Position numbers and translations under genes: made by a program. Shown in pieces: positions 7,171 to 16,591 of a stretch of DNA of 64,000 nucleotides. The notes below the pieces were generated by a model, which ran no database searches, was not told where the DNA came from, and saw nothing but the letters and a program-made list of their open reading frames with translations. Location of the stretch: NCBI RefSeq assembly GCF_000758625.1, contig NZ_CP009283.1, forward strand, positions 2,429,501 through 2,493,500, in the 5' to 3' direction. How positions within the stretch are numbered: the stretch's first letter is position 1; the number at the start of each line of letters is the position of its first letter. The stretch comes from Paenibacillus sp. FSL R7-0273 (GTDB lineage: Bacteria > Bacillota > Bacilli > Paenibacillales > Paenibacillaceae).

Positions 7171-10100
7171 TTACCGCATGAGTATCCGGTAGATCAACAC
7201 AGCAGCTTCAGCGCGGGTGGACAGAGCCGCCGGATGAAGCCGGCTGCCGGTATCCCCCTGGATGAAGCCAGCCTCTGCCAGCGCTGCAATGTCAGCGGCA
7301 GCGTAGCCGGCAATACCGGCCTGGTCAGCAAAGTCAGCGGATGCTCTGGCTGCTGCGGAGTCTCCTTGCAGGATACCGGCGGCCTTAAGCGCTCTGGCCG
7401 TCATCACAAACATATCCTGCCGGGAGACCGGCTCCTGCGGATGAAAGCTGCCGTCCTGCTGGCCGTTGATTAGCCCATACTGCTGAGCAGTCAGGAGCCC
7501 GTTATGGAAGTAATCACCCGGCTGGACATCCGTGAAGCCTGCCGCGGTGCTGCTGCCGGTTCCGGACAGCTCCAGCAGCCGGACCAGAAGCAGGGCAAAG
7601 TCAGCGCGTGTAACGGATTTCCCCGGCAGGAAGCCGTCTCCAGGTACACCTTGGATAATACCGCGCGAGGCCAGCACTTCAATCTCATTTTTTGCCCAGT
7701 GCTGGCCGGAGACATCACCGAAGACCGGATGGTGAAGGACAGCCGCATATTGCCCGGCAGGATGATTAGTCTGGAAAACCGCCTGTCTGCGGACGGCATC
7801 GTAGCTGCTGCTTACGACCGGCGTAATGCTGCCACTGCTGCTGACCTGCCAGACAACGATAAACGGATGCTCGGAGGCAGGCAGAGCAGTCTGGTAAGGC
7901 AGGCGGATCCCGATTGCTGAGCCCAGGCTGTCAGCTCCTGATAGCTTACCGTCAACCGAAAGCTCATAAGTTAGAAGAGGAGAGCTTCCAAGCTGTCCCT
8001 TCAGTGTACTAGTAGCTTCAGCGATACCTATCTTTAGCGTAACACTGCCCGCTTTTGTTAGCTCGGCTGACCGGAACAGTGTATCCGGAAGCACAAAGCC
8101 GGCCAGAGCGGTGTTCACCTCCAGCTGGAGTCTGGAGTTCCCTGCTGTGAACGCAGATGCAGGGAGCGTGATTTCATAGGCACTGAAGCCGCCTGCTGCG
8201 TTCTCTTTCAGCTGGAGCTGAAGCCGCCGGGTGCCGTCTGCCTGGCTCTTAGCCTGGGCCAGCGCGTTCTGCAGCGTGATATCTGTCAGTACCGCCCGGG
8301 CCGTACCTTGAGCAGCCGTAACCGGGAGAGAGATGCTGATGCTTCCATCCGTCTGTACTGCCGTTACCGCGAGCTCAGCGGTTGCTCCGGTACCGCCCGG
8401 GATCGCCGGTACGTCAGGGCTTGCTGTGGGCGTCGGCTCCGGAGTTGTAGCCGGACTAGGAGTCGCAGCCGGGCTAGGAGTCGCAGCCGGACTAGGAGTT
8501 GCAGCCGGGCTAGGAGTCGCAGCCGGACTAGGAGTTGCAGCCGGACTAGGAGTCGCAGCCGGACTAGGAGTCGCGGTCGGCCCGTTATCACTAAACGGAA
8601 TGAATTTCAGGAAATCGCCCCAGACCACGTTCCCGGCGGCATCTCTTGCATAGGAGCTGACCGGGATCAGGCTGACAAAGCTGGCATCGCTCAGCTGTTT
8701 GCCGGACTTGTTCACCGAAATGGTTCCGTCATACATAAAGTTTTTGTCGGACGCAAGTCCTGCCGGATATTGGTCCTTGGCAATGCTGGCCGTCCGGTAG
8801 GACAGAAAGCCGTCAATCGTGAAATTTGGCGTAATGTGATCATAAGTGGTGAAGCTTAGATTGCCGCGCGTATTGTTGAAGCCGATATTGTTCTCGGCAA
8901 TGACGCCGGGATTGCTGTTACTGGTATAGCCATAGGCTCCATTGCCGAAGGCGATGGAATTACGGATCGTATGATGGACCGAAATCCCTTCTCCGCCGAG
9001 CTTGAAGCCGTTTTTGTCACCTGCACCCGTTGTTCCGTCCGTCAGATGGCCGTTGTTGAAGGCCGCGCTATCCTCAATCAGTACAGCGCCAATCGCTCCC
9101 GTACCCGCCTTGGTGTACAAATCCCACCCGTCGTCAATATTGTTGTATGCCAGACAGCCTCTGAATACATTTCCGACACCGGAGGTCAGCTTGGCGGCGA
9201 AGCCGTCGGCGTTATTGTCGGAAGGGTCACGGTTATCGAAGGAGGAGCTGTTCAGAATCAGGTTGTACGACGGCCAATCTGCTAATTCCACAGCGGTACC
9301 GTCTGTCCGGCTAATCTGCAGGCCGGTATCGCCGTTGGCATAGAAACGGCTGTTTTCAACGATGTTATGATTGCCGCCTACGGTGAAGCCTTTGGTATTG
9401 CCGGCCGTACGCGTGAAATCCAGTCCCTTGATGTGCCAGTAGCTGCCGCTCAGCAGGACGCCCTCTGTTTTTTTATCAAAATCAAAGACCGGTCTGGCAC
9501 CGGGAGCAGCCTCAAGCACCTTCATGGCGTCTGCCGTCCCGTCATTGTACTTCTTAATCTCAAGCTTGCTGCTGCGCACGTACCGGCCGTCCAGAACGAT
9601 AATATGCTGTCCCGGCTGTACGAAATCAATTGCGGTATCAACATCGAGCGGATGCTCCGGCGTACCGTCCCCGGTGCTTGTTCCGGCTGGAGAGACGTAA
9701 ATATCGCTTTTGTCACCATAGCTTTTCATAGTAACGGTAAAGTTACGGACGATTTTATCGTAGGAGGTCAGGTACTGGGTATCATCCGGCAAAAAGCTGA
9801 TGCTGAAATTTGTATCCTGCTGCGCTGCAAGTGAAGCAGGAAGCGCAAGCCGTTTGCCGGCTTCGGCTCTGACATCCTGTGCAATCACGGCAGAGCCCTG
9901 CTTCAGCGTTACCGTTCCGCTGACATTCGGCCGCAGAATCAGCTGATAATCAGACTGTGAGGTTCTGCCCAGCGACAGAATGTCAAAGACCGGGGTAACC
10001 GGACTCTGCGGCGGATCTACCTTAGGCGTATCCGTAGCTGCGGAGGTTACGGTCAGCTGAATGCTGCTGATATCTATAGTCGCCAGCCGGGCTGTGTAGA

Positions 10101-13008
10101 AGCCCACATACATTTTGCCGTCCTGCACGTTCAGAATATCCGGCGTAAAGAACACCGCTTCCTTGCCGTCGTTAAGCTGGCCCGTAAAGCCGCTGTTTGT
10201 TTTGGACAACGTCAGCCGATAAGGAGCTGCAGGGAACGTATTGCCTGGAGCAGGCTGCTCGGTGTTCAGCATAACAGCCTTGATTCCCTTGCTTCCGGCT
10301 CCGTCGGAGGATTCTACCCCGGTGCGCACAAACAGCTGGGTTCCGTTGCTGCTTTTGGTGCCGCCGCTATAGCCGCCGATTGCCGCTATGTTCGAAGCAA
10401 ATACGCTGGAATTGCCTGCGGTGCCGATTGCATCCCGGGCCATGATCCCGAAGGATTCCTGACCGTCATACGGGGACTTGGCATAGGCAGATACCTGAAT
10501 GTCTGCAGACAGCACGAAATTATCCTGCGCCGCATCAAGCACGGTGTAGTAGAACGTGATACCGTCATGATCCTCGGTAACCTTGCCTCCGCCTTCCAGG
10601 GCAATCAGGCGGACTGTGCCATCCTCGCGGACAAGCGTCTGATTATTGGATGCAGAAGTAGACTGGCCGAACTGGATGCTGCTCCATACCGGCTGAGAGG
10701 CTTCTCTAACCGTTACAGAATAAGTAATGGAATCGATGGAGTGATCTGCCGGGATAACCCCGATAGCATACACACCGGCTGCCTTGCTGTTAAACTTGCT
10801 TGTGTCGAGGGTATAACTGCTGAGCACTTCCCGGTCACCGTTGTCATACACCTTGGAGACGGCAAGCCCTTCACTGTCAAAGCCTTCGTTCAGCAGGAAG
10901 GTTGTTTTTGGATAGGCGGTAACTTCGATGCCGGTCAGCTGTTTTATTTTGACCTGAACAGGGAACTTGGCAGTAACTCCCTTGTGGGTCACAGTAAGCT
11001 CCTTTGTACCGGGGGCCGATGTATCAAGCGGAGAAACGGTGTATTCCTCCTTCATCAGCCGTTGTGACGACCCGTCACTGTAATGCGCGTAGAGCACCAG
11101 CCCCTCCAGCTTCAGTGAATCCCCGATGTAGTAAACGGTCTGCTCAGGAAGATTGCGGATCTCCATTTTGCTGAGAGTAGCATCCTCAACCTTAATGTCA
11201 AAGGCAGTTGTTACCTCCGGTGTCTCCACCGAGGTGACAGTCACCTCATAAACACCCGCTTCGGTGAACAGGTACGGCGCCTGCTCGGTTACACTTTCAC
11301 CTTTGATGGACAATGAATAAAGACTATCGTCCAGTTCAGTCACGGCGGTGCTGCTGTTATAGCCGGCCATAAGGACAAGGCCCTGCGGATCAAAGGTATC
11401 GCCCGGATAATAGACCGTTTTGGCCGGATAGTATTTGACTGTAAGCCCGGATACAGACAGCGGAAGAATCTGCAGGGTAATTGCCGCAGCCGCACCGTTA
11501 TAATGAATGGTTACCGTATTTGCTCCGGCCTTGCTGCTGTCAAAGCCGGTTACGATATAGTCAGCCGGTGACAGAATAGCCTCGCTATTATCGGAATACA
11601 GAGCTTTTACAGACAAGCCCGTCAGGTCAAGCGCCTCCCCGATGAAATAGGAGGTCTTCGGCATCGCACTGGTATCAGCCGTCAAGGCAGTGACAGTTTT
11701 GGTCTCGAGCCTGATACTGATATCGCTAAAGGCAATCATGGCATCTCTGGCTGCATACACCCCCGCGAACAGCGTATCACTGAAGGCTCCGCCCAGCGTA
11801 ACGGTTTCGGTTTGGACGCCGGCGCTGAGCTGCAGGGTGTTGCCGGATTTTTTGATACGGAGCCCGTATTCTTCACCGGCTGCCGGGACGGATATCCCGC
11901 TGAACGGGCTTAGCTTTACTTGTGCTGCCTGCTTGTAAAACCCCTTCATTACCTGATCCAGCGCACCGACCGCAGCGTAATTGGAGGTTACAGCAGCGGA
12001 ATCGCCGTTCATGCCGACGCTATCCCGCAGCATTAGACCGAAGGACTTCTGGTTCGGCGTGCTGATGCTGCTGTTGCTGTTGAACGAAATGACCCTGGCC
12101 GTGGCTGTAAGCTCAAAATTAGCCTGGGCAGGTATCTCCCTGAAGTAGAAGGAAAGCCCTTCGTCACTGCCGGAGATTTTTCCGCCGTAGGTTTCCAGAG
12201 TCACCGAAGTCTCGGTAGCGTCCACAGGCGCAGGATTCTTCACTGCACTGGTGTTCCCGCCAAAAGCGCTGTACGTCCACGGGCCGAGCTGTATAGGCTC
12301 CTCCTGAAGCAGCTGTACATTACTGAACGTAACGGTTGTGTTCCTTGCGGTGTAAAGCCCGGCATATTGGACTGCACCGCCAAAGCCTTCGAGCGTTTTG
12401 GTGACACCGTCAAGAGTGAAGACATACAGATCTCCGGTTTTCCGGATGCTGAGATCATAATCCTCTCCGGCTGCAGGCTTGGTAGCTGATTCAAACAGAT
12501 AGCCGGTCTTCTGCAGGCTGCCGCCATTCGACTTATAAAACGCTTTCATTTCTTGGTCCAATGCACCGACAGCAGTGAAATCCCCTGTGTACGCCCCGGA
12601 CTGGTTATCCCACACATTACTGCGCAGCATCATTCCGAACGATACCTGGTTATTCGCTGTCCAGGCATCCACATGAGCCGTAGCCTTGAGTTCAAAGTCC
12701 GCTTCCGGATCGATCTGCTGAAAATAATAAGTGATCCCCTCGGTGCTGCCGGAAATTTTGCCGCGGTCGGCTGAGCTGCGCAGGGTTACGGTAGAATCCG
12801 CATGCTCAGTGATACCGAAGTTCGCTGCGGTAATTTTGTCCTGGCCGCCTACATCGCCGAACACGCTGCCCTTCCAGCTGCTGCTGATATTAATCATACC
12901 TGCAGACGGATCAGCGTCAGAACCGTCTGCTGCAGCTGCCGCCGGCAGAAGCGAGGATGACAGTAAAAGGATGGATGTGAGTACAGACAGCAAGCGTTTT
13001 TTATACAA
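7171..13008 (-). CDS. Giant SLH-anchored exoprotein with pectate-lyase (PL9-like) beta-helix
   Basis: About 1,945 residues. I choose TTG 13008 as start because GGAGGGG lies 9 bases upstream; ATG 13026 precedes that site. Order of parts: signal peptide (YKKRLLSVLTSILLLSS...PAAAAA); two related beta-sandwich repeats (about 35-240 and 240-435), four bacterial Ig-like repeats (about 435-775, each with a Y-P/YYxG-D motif), a third copy of the beta-sandwich (about 775-1000), a short Ig-like piece, a right-handed parallel beta-helix (about 1100-1475), a Thr-Pro-Ser-Pro-Ala linker (about 1480-1525), a pre-SLH stalk domain, and three SLH domains (about 1765-1945). The helix resembles polysaccharide lyase family 9, including NADGFAAKL and YNNIDDGWDLYTK segments. 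SLH domains bind pyruvylated wall polymer, so the enzyme is held on the cell surface, where it would cut pectin-like polymers. Catalytic activity is inferred. Confidence 0.88.
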   Translation of the reverse strand: MYKKRLLSVLTSILLLSSSLLPAAAAADGSDADPSAGMINISSSWKGSVFGDVGGQDKITAANFGITEHADSTVTLRSSADRGKISGSTEGITYYFQQIDPEADFELKATAHVDAWTANNQVSFGMMLRSNVWDNQSGAYTGDFTAVGALDQEMKAFYKSNGGSLQKTGYLFESATKPAAGEDYDLSIRKTGDLYVFTLDGVTKTLEGFGGAVQYAGLYTARNTTVTFSNVQLLQEEPIQLGPWTYSAFGGNTSAVKNPAPVDATETSVTLETYGGKISGSDEGLSFYFREIPAQANFELTATARVISFNSNSSISTPNQKSFGLMLRDSVGMNGDSAAVTSNYAAVGALDQVMKGFYKQAAQVKLSPFSGISVPAAGEEYGLRIKKSGNTLQLSAGVQTETVTLGGAFSDTLFAGVYAARDAMIAFSDISIRLETKTVTALTADTSAMPKTSYFIGEALDLTGLSVKALYSDNSEAILSPADYIVTGFDSSKAGANTVTIHYNGAAAAITLQILPLSVSGLTVKYYPAKTVYYPGDTFDPQGLVLMAGYNSSTAVTELDDSLYSLSIKGESVTEQAPYLFTEAGVYEVTVTSVETPEVTTAFDIKVEDATLSKMEIRNLPEQTVYYIGDSLKLEGLVLYAHYSDGSSQRLMKEEYTVSPLDTSAPGTKELTVTHKGVTAKFPVQVKIKQLTGIEVTAYPKTTFLLNEGFDSEGLAVSKVYDNGDREVLSSYTLDTSKFNSKAAGVYAIGVIPADHSIDSITYSVTVREASQPVWSSIQFGQSTSASNNQTLVREDGTVRLIALEGGGKVTEDHDGITFYYTVLDAAQDNFVLSADIQVSAYAKSPYDGQESFGIMARDAIGTAGNSSVFASNIAAIGGYSGGTKSSNGTQLFVRTGVESSDGAGSKGIKAVMLNTEQPAPGNTFPAAPYRLTLSKTNSGFTGQLNDGKEAVFFTPDILNVQDGKMYVGFYTARLATIDISSIQLTVTSAATDTPKVDPPQSPVTPVFDILSLGRTSQSDYQLILRPNVSGTVTLKQGSAVIAQDVRAEAGKRLALPASLAAQQDTNFSISFLPDDTQYLTSYDKIVRNFTVTMKSYGDKSDIYVSPAGTSTGDGTPEHPLDVDTAIDFVQPGQHIIVLDGRYVRSSKLEIKKYNDGTADAMKVLEAAPGARPVFDFDKKTEGVLLSGSYWHIKGLDFTRTAGNTKGFTVGGNHNIVENSRFYANGDTGLQISRTDGTAVELADWPSYNLILNSSSFDNRDPSDNNADGFAAKLTSGVGNVFRGCLAYNNIDDGWDLYTKAGTGAIGAVLIEDSAAFNNGHLTDGTTGAGDKNGFKLGGEGISVHHTIRNSIAFGNGAYGYTSNSNPGVIAENNIGFNNTRGNLSFTTYDHITPNFTIDGFLSYRTASIAKDQYPAGLASDKNFMYDGTISVNKSGKQLSDASFVSLIPVSSYARDAAGNVVWGDFLKFIPFSDNGPTATPSPAATPSPAATPSPAATPSPAATPSPAATPSPAATPSPATTPEPTPTASPDVPAIPGGTGATAELAVTAVQTDGSISISLPVTAAQGTARAVLTDITLQNALAQAKSQADGTRRLQLQLKENAAGGFSAYEITLPASAFTAGNSRLQLEVNTALAGFVLPDTLFRSAELTKAGSVTLKIGIAEATSTLKGQLGSSPLLTYELSVDGKLSGADSLGSAIGIRLPYQTALPASEHPFIVVWQVSSSGSITPVVSSSYDAVRRQAVFQTNHPAGQYAAVLHHPVFGDVSGQHWAKNEIEVLASRGIIQGVPGDGFLPGKSVTRADFALLLVRLLELSGTGSSTAAGFTDVQPGDYFHNGLLTAQQYGLINGQQDGSFHPQEPVSRQDMFVMTARALKAAGILQGDSAAARASADFADQAGIAGYAAADIAALAEAGFIQGDTGSRLHPAALSTRAEAAVLIYRILMR
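8442..8576 (-). repeat. 18-bp tandem repeat encoding the TPSPAA linker
   Basis: About seven and a half copies of an 18-bp unit encode Thr-Pro-Ser-Pro-Ala-Ala repeats in the minus-strand exoprotein gene. Neighbouring units differ mainly at third positions (gtcgca or gttgca, gggcta or ggacta), in an alternating pattern. It forms a stiff, likely glycosylatable spacer between the beta-helix and the wall-anchoring part. Such arrays readily change copy number. Confidence 0.9.
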
Positions 13009-13247
13009 AACCGGAATCCCCTCCATATATACCTGTATTTGACCGGCCGGATGGCCTGATCAAGCGAAATTATACCGTACAGCCGAAAAGTGCGGCTACA
13101 ATCAATAACTCACATCTTGCGGTTTAAGGGGGGAATGGCAAAAATGTGAGCTAATGATACTTGGAGTAACAGTGTATGCCTTACGCCCGAACGGGCCCTG
13201 AACGAAGCTCATATGTTGAAGGGAAAACAGGAGGGGAGAGAGGGGCA

Positions 13248-13967
13248 GTGGGAAAAGCGGCGGAAAGCCATGTCAATGCAGTCTCTATAATCGTGTGCAC
13301 GAATCGTCCGGAGTTTTTTGATAATCTGCTTGCCAATTACAAGACTCAGCAGGTGAAGCACAAGGAACTGATTATTATCCTCAACAAGGACAGCATGAAG
13401 CTGAAGGAGTATCAGCTGAGGGCAGGCTCAGGGCACAACATTTCGGTCTATAAGCTGCCGGAGTCGGTCTCACTCGGCCAATGCCTGAACGGTGCCATTA
13501 CCAAGGCGCGTTATCCGCTGATTGCCAAATTTGACGATGATGATTATTATTCCCCTTATTATCTGAAAGAGCAGATCAGGGCGCTGAACCGGACCCGGAG
13601 CGATATTGTCGGCAAGCATGCCTGTCTCGTCTATCTGGAGGCAAGCCGGCAGCTGATCGTCCGGTCGCCGAAGGAGCAGCGCAAGCCTGTGGTTTTTTTG
13701 CAGGGAGGGACGCTGCTGTTCAGGAAGCGGGTAAGCAGCCAGGTGCTGTTCCCCGACCGCTCGGTGGGAGAGGATGTTAACTTTCTCAGGCGCTGTAAAA
13801 GAAAAGGGTTCCGCACCTTTGCCACCTCCACGTATAACTATGTCTATGTGCGCCGGTCGGACAAAGGCAGCCATACCTGGAAGGCCAAGGATTATTTTTA
13901 CCTGAAGGGCAGTGTTCCAGTGGCGGTAACCGGGAATTTCCGGAGCTTTGCCGACCGTGAGCTATAG
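13248..13967 (+). CDS. Glycosyltransferase family 2 protein
   Basis: I choose GTG 13248, behind an AGGAGGGGAGAG ribosome region, giving about 239 residues; the frame runs up to ATG 13176 without a better site. The protein begins with the GT-A fold (VSIIVCTNRPEFFDNLL), has the diphosphosugar/metal-binding run KFDDDDYYSP near residue 90, and an acceptor-side region with VGEDVNFLRRCKRKGF, where ED is the likely catalytic acid pair. Soluble and cytoplasmic. Enzymes of this kind move a nucleotide-activated sugar to an acceptor; specificity is not visible. Its end overlaps the next, convergent gene by 6 bp. The short size and HTWK motif suggest a small GT2 of the type found beside spore or envelope genes, but nothing nearby proves it. 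Confidence 0.85.
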   Translation: MGKAAESHVNAVSIIVCTNRPEFFDNLLANYKTQQVKHKELIIILNKDSMKLKEYQLRAGSGHNISVYKLPESVSLGQCLNGAITKARYPLIAKFDDDDYYSPYYLKEQIRALNRTRSDIVGKHACLVYLEASRQLIVRSPKEQRKPVVFLQGGTLLFRKRVSSQVLFPDRSVGEDVNFLRRCKRKGFRTFATSTYNYVYVRRSDKGSHTWKAKDYFYLKGSVPVAVTGNFRSFADREL

Positions 13968-14681
13968 CTGCGGTTTATAAGCCCGGATGAACAAGAACTG
14001 CGGATTATGCGTAAGCCTGTCGTAGGCAAGCGGCGCCTGCTGTCTGAAGGCTTCTGTCGGCATCGGCTCAAGCAGCTCCTCCAGGACAAATCTGGCACGG
14101 TGTACTGCCGATATAATCTGGTGCAGCGGGCGGCGGTAAAACTGTACCTTCACCTTGCCGTCAGGCGTATCCCATTCATCATCCAGCAGCTCGGTCATAA
14201 AATAATTCTCCTTACCGAAATGGGTGAAATCCATAAACGGATGATGCACAGAGAAGACCAGTACTCCCCCGGGCTTCAGCGTTCTGCGGAATTCGCTCAT
14301 TACGGGTGTCCAGTCTTTTAGATAATGCAGCGCCAGTGAAGAAAGTATGACGTCCTGAGAACCATCCTCCAGAAATTCCAGCGGCTCATTTAAATCGGCT
14401 TGAATGAGCCGGGCTCTGCCGCCAACCCGTCTGCGGGTCATTTCAATCATCCGGGAGCTGAAATCAACAGCGGTAACCTTCGCGCCCATGCGGAGCAGCT
14501 GCTCTGTATACCAGCCTGCGGCACAGCCCGCATCGACAACGGATTTACCTTCGACCTCAGGAAGCAACGACAAAGTGGCCGGACGTTCGTAATGGGCATT
14601 GTAGGGCTTGTTGTCTATATCGCGAAAATAATACTCTGCCATTTCTTCATATGAATGATGAGATACAGATTCCTTGTGCAT
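13962..14681 (-). CDS. Class I SAM-dependent methyltransferase
   Basis: 239 residues, Methyltransf_11 type. Motif I reads VVDAGCAAGWYTEQLL (around residues 48-63), motif II VTAVDFSSRMIEMTRRR, then IQADLNEPLEFL, a post-I DVILSSLALHYLKDW segment and LKPGGVLVFSVHHP. The Rossmann core binds S-adenosylmethionine; the substrate is unknown. It has no signal peptide. The gene faces the GT2 gene and overlaps its last 6 bp. Confidence 0.88.
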   Translation of the reverse strand: MHKESVSHHSYEEMAEYYFRDIDNKPYNAHYERPATLSLLPEVEGKSVVDAGCAAGWYTEQLLRMGAKVTAVDFSSRMIEMTRRRVGGRARLIQADLNEPLEFLEDGSQDVILSSLALHYLKDWTPVMSEFRRTLKPGGVLVFSVHHPFMDFTHFGKENYFMTELLDDEWDTPDGKVKVQFYRRPLHQIISAVHRARFVLEELLEPMPTEAFRQQAPLAYDRLTHNPQFLFIRAYKPQL

Positions 14682-14730
14682 TTCTGCCGCCTGCCTTCCG
14701 GGTATAGTGATTGAGCTTGTTTGAGTGACA

Positions 14731-14776
14731 ATAAAGAGTCCCGCGCTCCGGCTGATTCCGGGGAACGGGACTTTTC
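14731..14776 (-). terminator. Rho-independent terminator of the M3 peptidase gene
   Basis: On the minus strand, AGTCCCG and CGGGACT arms (14737-14743 with 14766-14772) enclose an inner CCGG stem and end in a T-rich CTTTATT. It lies about 40 bp past the peptidase stop codon and before the methyltransferase start, so the two minus-strand genes are separate units. Confidence 0.82.
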
Positions 14777-14815
14777 TGTTAGATCTGCCTGCGGACTGCA
14801 GTCAGTAAAGCCGTC

Positions 14816-16507
14816 TTATAAAGCTTTATCGTCAATCGAATCCAGCCAGCTCTCAATTTCGCCGATTACCGAGCCGACACAGCCGTCCTTAAACGGTGAG
14901 ATCAGCCCGGCCAGCTCTACCAGCTCAATGAAGGATTTGCTGCCGCCAGCCTGACAGAGCCTGAGATAATCGCTCCAGGCACTTGCAAAATCCTCGTTCG
15001 AACGCTTCCAGAACTGGAAAGCGCACAGCTGCGCCAGGGTGTAATCGATATAGTAGAACGGAGTGCGGAAAATATGCGACTGCTTATGCCAGAAGCTGCC
15101 CTGCTCCAGATAGCTGTTGCCGTCATAGTCACGGTGCGGCAGATACTTCTGCTCAATTTCGCGCCACGCCTGCTTACGTTCAAGCGGAGTCGCTTCGGGA
15201 TGGCTGTATACGAAATGCTGGAATTCATCTACGGATACACCATAAGGAATAAACTCCAGGCTGCCTGCGAGATGGTTGAACCGGTATTTGTCGGCATCCT
15301 CCTCGAAGAACAGATTCATCCACGGCCAGGCAAAAAACTCCATGCTCATCGAGTGGATCTCTGCGGCCTCATGGGTAGGAAATGCATATTCAGGAACCTT
15401 CAGGCCGCGGCTGGAATACGCCTGGAAAGCATGGCCTACCTCATGGGTCAGCACATCAATATCTCCAGAGGTTCCGTTAAAATTCGAGAAAATAAACGGC
15501 GCCTGGTACTTGCCGAAATAGGCGCAGTATCCGCCGCCTTCCTTGCCGCTTTTGCTCAAGAGGTCCATCAGCTCATTGTTCTGCATCATCGTAAAGAATT
15601 CGCCTGTTTCAGGTGAGAGCTCCCGGTACATTTGTGCACCATTAGCAACAATCCAGTCGGCATCCCCCTTTGGCGTAGCATTTCCGCTGTTAAAAATAAG
15701 GGATTCGTCATAAAATTTCAGCTTGTCCAGACCCAGCCGTTCATTCTGGCGCTGCTTCAGCTTCTGCGCTACAGGTACAATCTGCTCAAGCACCTGCTTG
15801 CGGAAGTTGGCAACTATGCCGGCGTCATAGGCGGTCCGGTTCATCCGGTCATAGCCGAGCTCAACGAAGCTGGGATATCCAAGCTTGCGGGCGATGCCTG
15901 TACGTACGGCAACCATCTCGTCATAAATACGGTCAAATTCAGCTTCATGTGCTGCCATAAAATCATATTTGGCCTGGAATGCCCGTTTACGCATATCACG
16001 GTCGGGCGACATCTCAAACGGTGTGAGCTGGGCTAAAGTGCGTTCTTGGCCTTCAAACATAATTTTGGCTGAAGCGATGAGCTGGCTGTACTCGGTGGCC
16101 AGCTTGTTCTCCAGCTGCAGATCCTCAATGACCTCCGGACTAAAGGTACGGATCGAAATTTCAGCCAGGTCAAAGAGCTGGGAACCCCATTCCTGCTCGA
16201 ATTCAGTCCTGTATTTAGACTTTACGAGTGCTTTGTAGTAATCGGTTATGTACTCCTGAAGGATAGGTTCAACTTCATCAAAATAATTCCGCTCTGCCTT
16301 GTAAAATTCATCCAGGGTATTGATCGAGGCCCGGACGTAGGCCAGACTCAGCAGGGTTTCGAATCCGCTGCGCAGCTCATTCAGCGCGGTAATGGAGGCC
16401 TTCTGCTCCTCCAGGCTGTCTGCTTCCAGACCCTTGATCAGGGTTGCGAAATCCTGCTTAAGCTTGTCAATATCGGGGCGTTCATAGGGATATTCGGTAA
16501 ATTTCAT
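14816..16507 (-). CDS. M3 family oligoendopeptidase (zinc metallopeptidase)
   Basis: 563 residues. The thermolysin-like zinc site is HEVGH at residues 355-359 (THEVGHAFQAYSS), with the downstream glutamate in HEAAEIHSMSMEFFAWPW as third ligand. The helical N-terminal region and total length match the M3 group that is related to, but distinct from, PepF (the TIGR02289-type clade). Such enzymes degrade oligopeptides of roughly 5-20 residues in the cytoplasm. There is no signal peptide. A single-gene unit ending in its own terminator; promoter region lies between 16508 and the LysR gene stop at 16592. Confidence 0.92.
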   Translation of the reverse strand: MKFTEYPYERPDIDKLKQDFATLIKGLEADSLEEQKASITALNELRSGFETLLSLAYVRASINTLDEFYKAERNYFDEVEPILQEYITDYYKALVKSKYRTEFEQEWGSQLFDLAEISIRTFSPEVIEDLQLENKLATEYSQLIASAKIMFEGQERTLAQLTPFEMSPDRDMRKRAFQAKYDFMAAHEAEFDRIYDEMVAVRTGIARKLGYPSFVELGYDRMNRTAYDAGIVANFRKQVLEQIVPVAQKLKQRQNERLGLDKLKFYDESLIFNSGNATPKGDADWIVANGAQMYRELSPETGEFFTMMQNNELMDLLSKSGKEGGGYCAYFGKYQAPFIFSNFNGTSGDIDVLTHEVGHAFQAYSSRGLKVPEYAFPTHEAAEIHSMSMEFFAWPWMNLFFEEDADKYRFNHLAGSLEFIPYGVSVDEFQHFVYSHPEATPLERKQAWREIEQKYLPHRDYDGNSYLEQGSFWHKQSHIFRTPFYYIDYTLAQLCAFQFWKRSNEDFASAWSDYLRLCQAGGSKSFIELVELAGLISPFKDGCVGSVIGEIESWLDSIDDKAL

Positions 16508-16591
16508 GTAAGATTCAACATCCTTTCTCTGCCAGATGAAGTATATTATACTATGTGAGAGAGTAAACTAACAGCCAAATAATAGAGAGTT

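Noticed and set aside
8308..8859. Arg/Ser-rich frames opposite the TPSPAA linker
   Set aside because: They are read from the 18-bp repeat on the wrong strand; composition (RSRSRTRS) is an artefact of the repeat.
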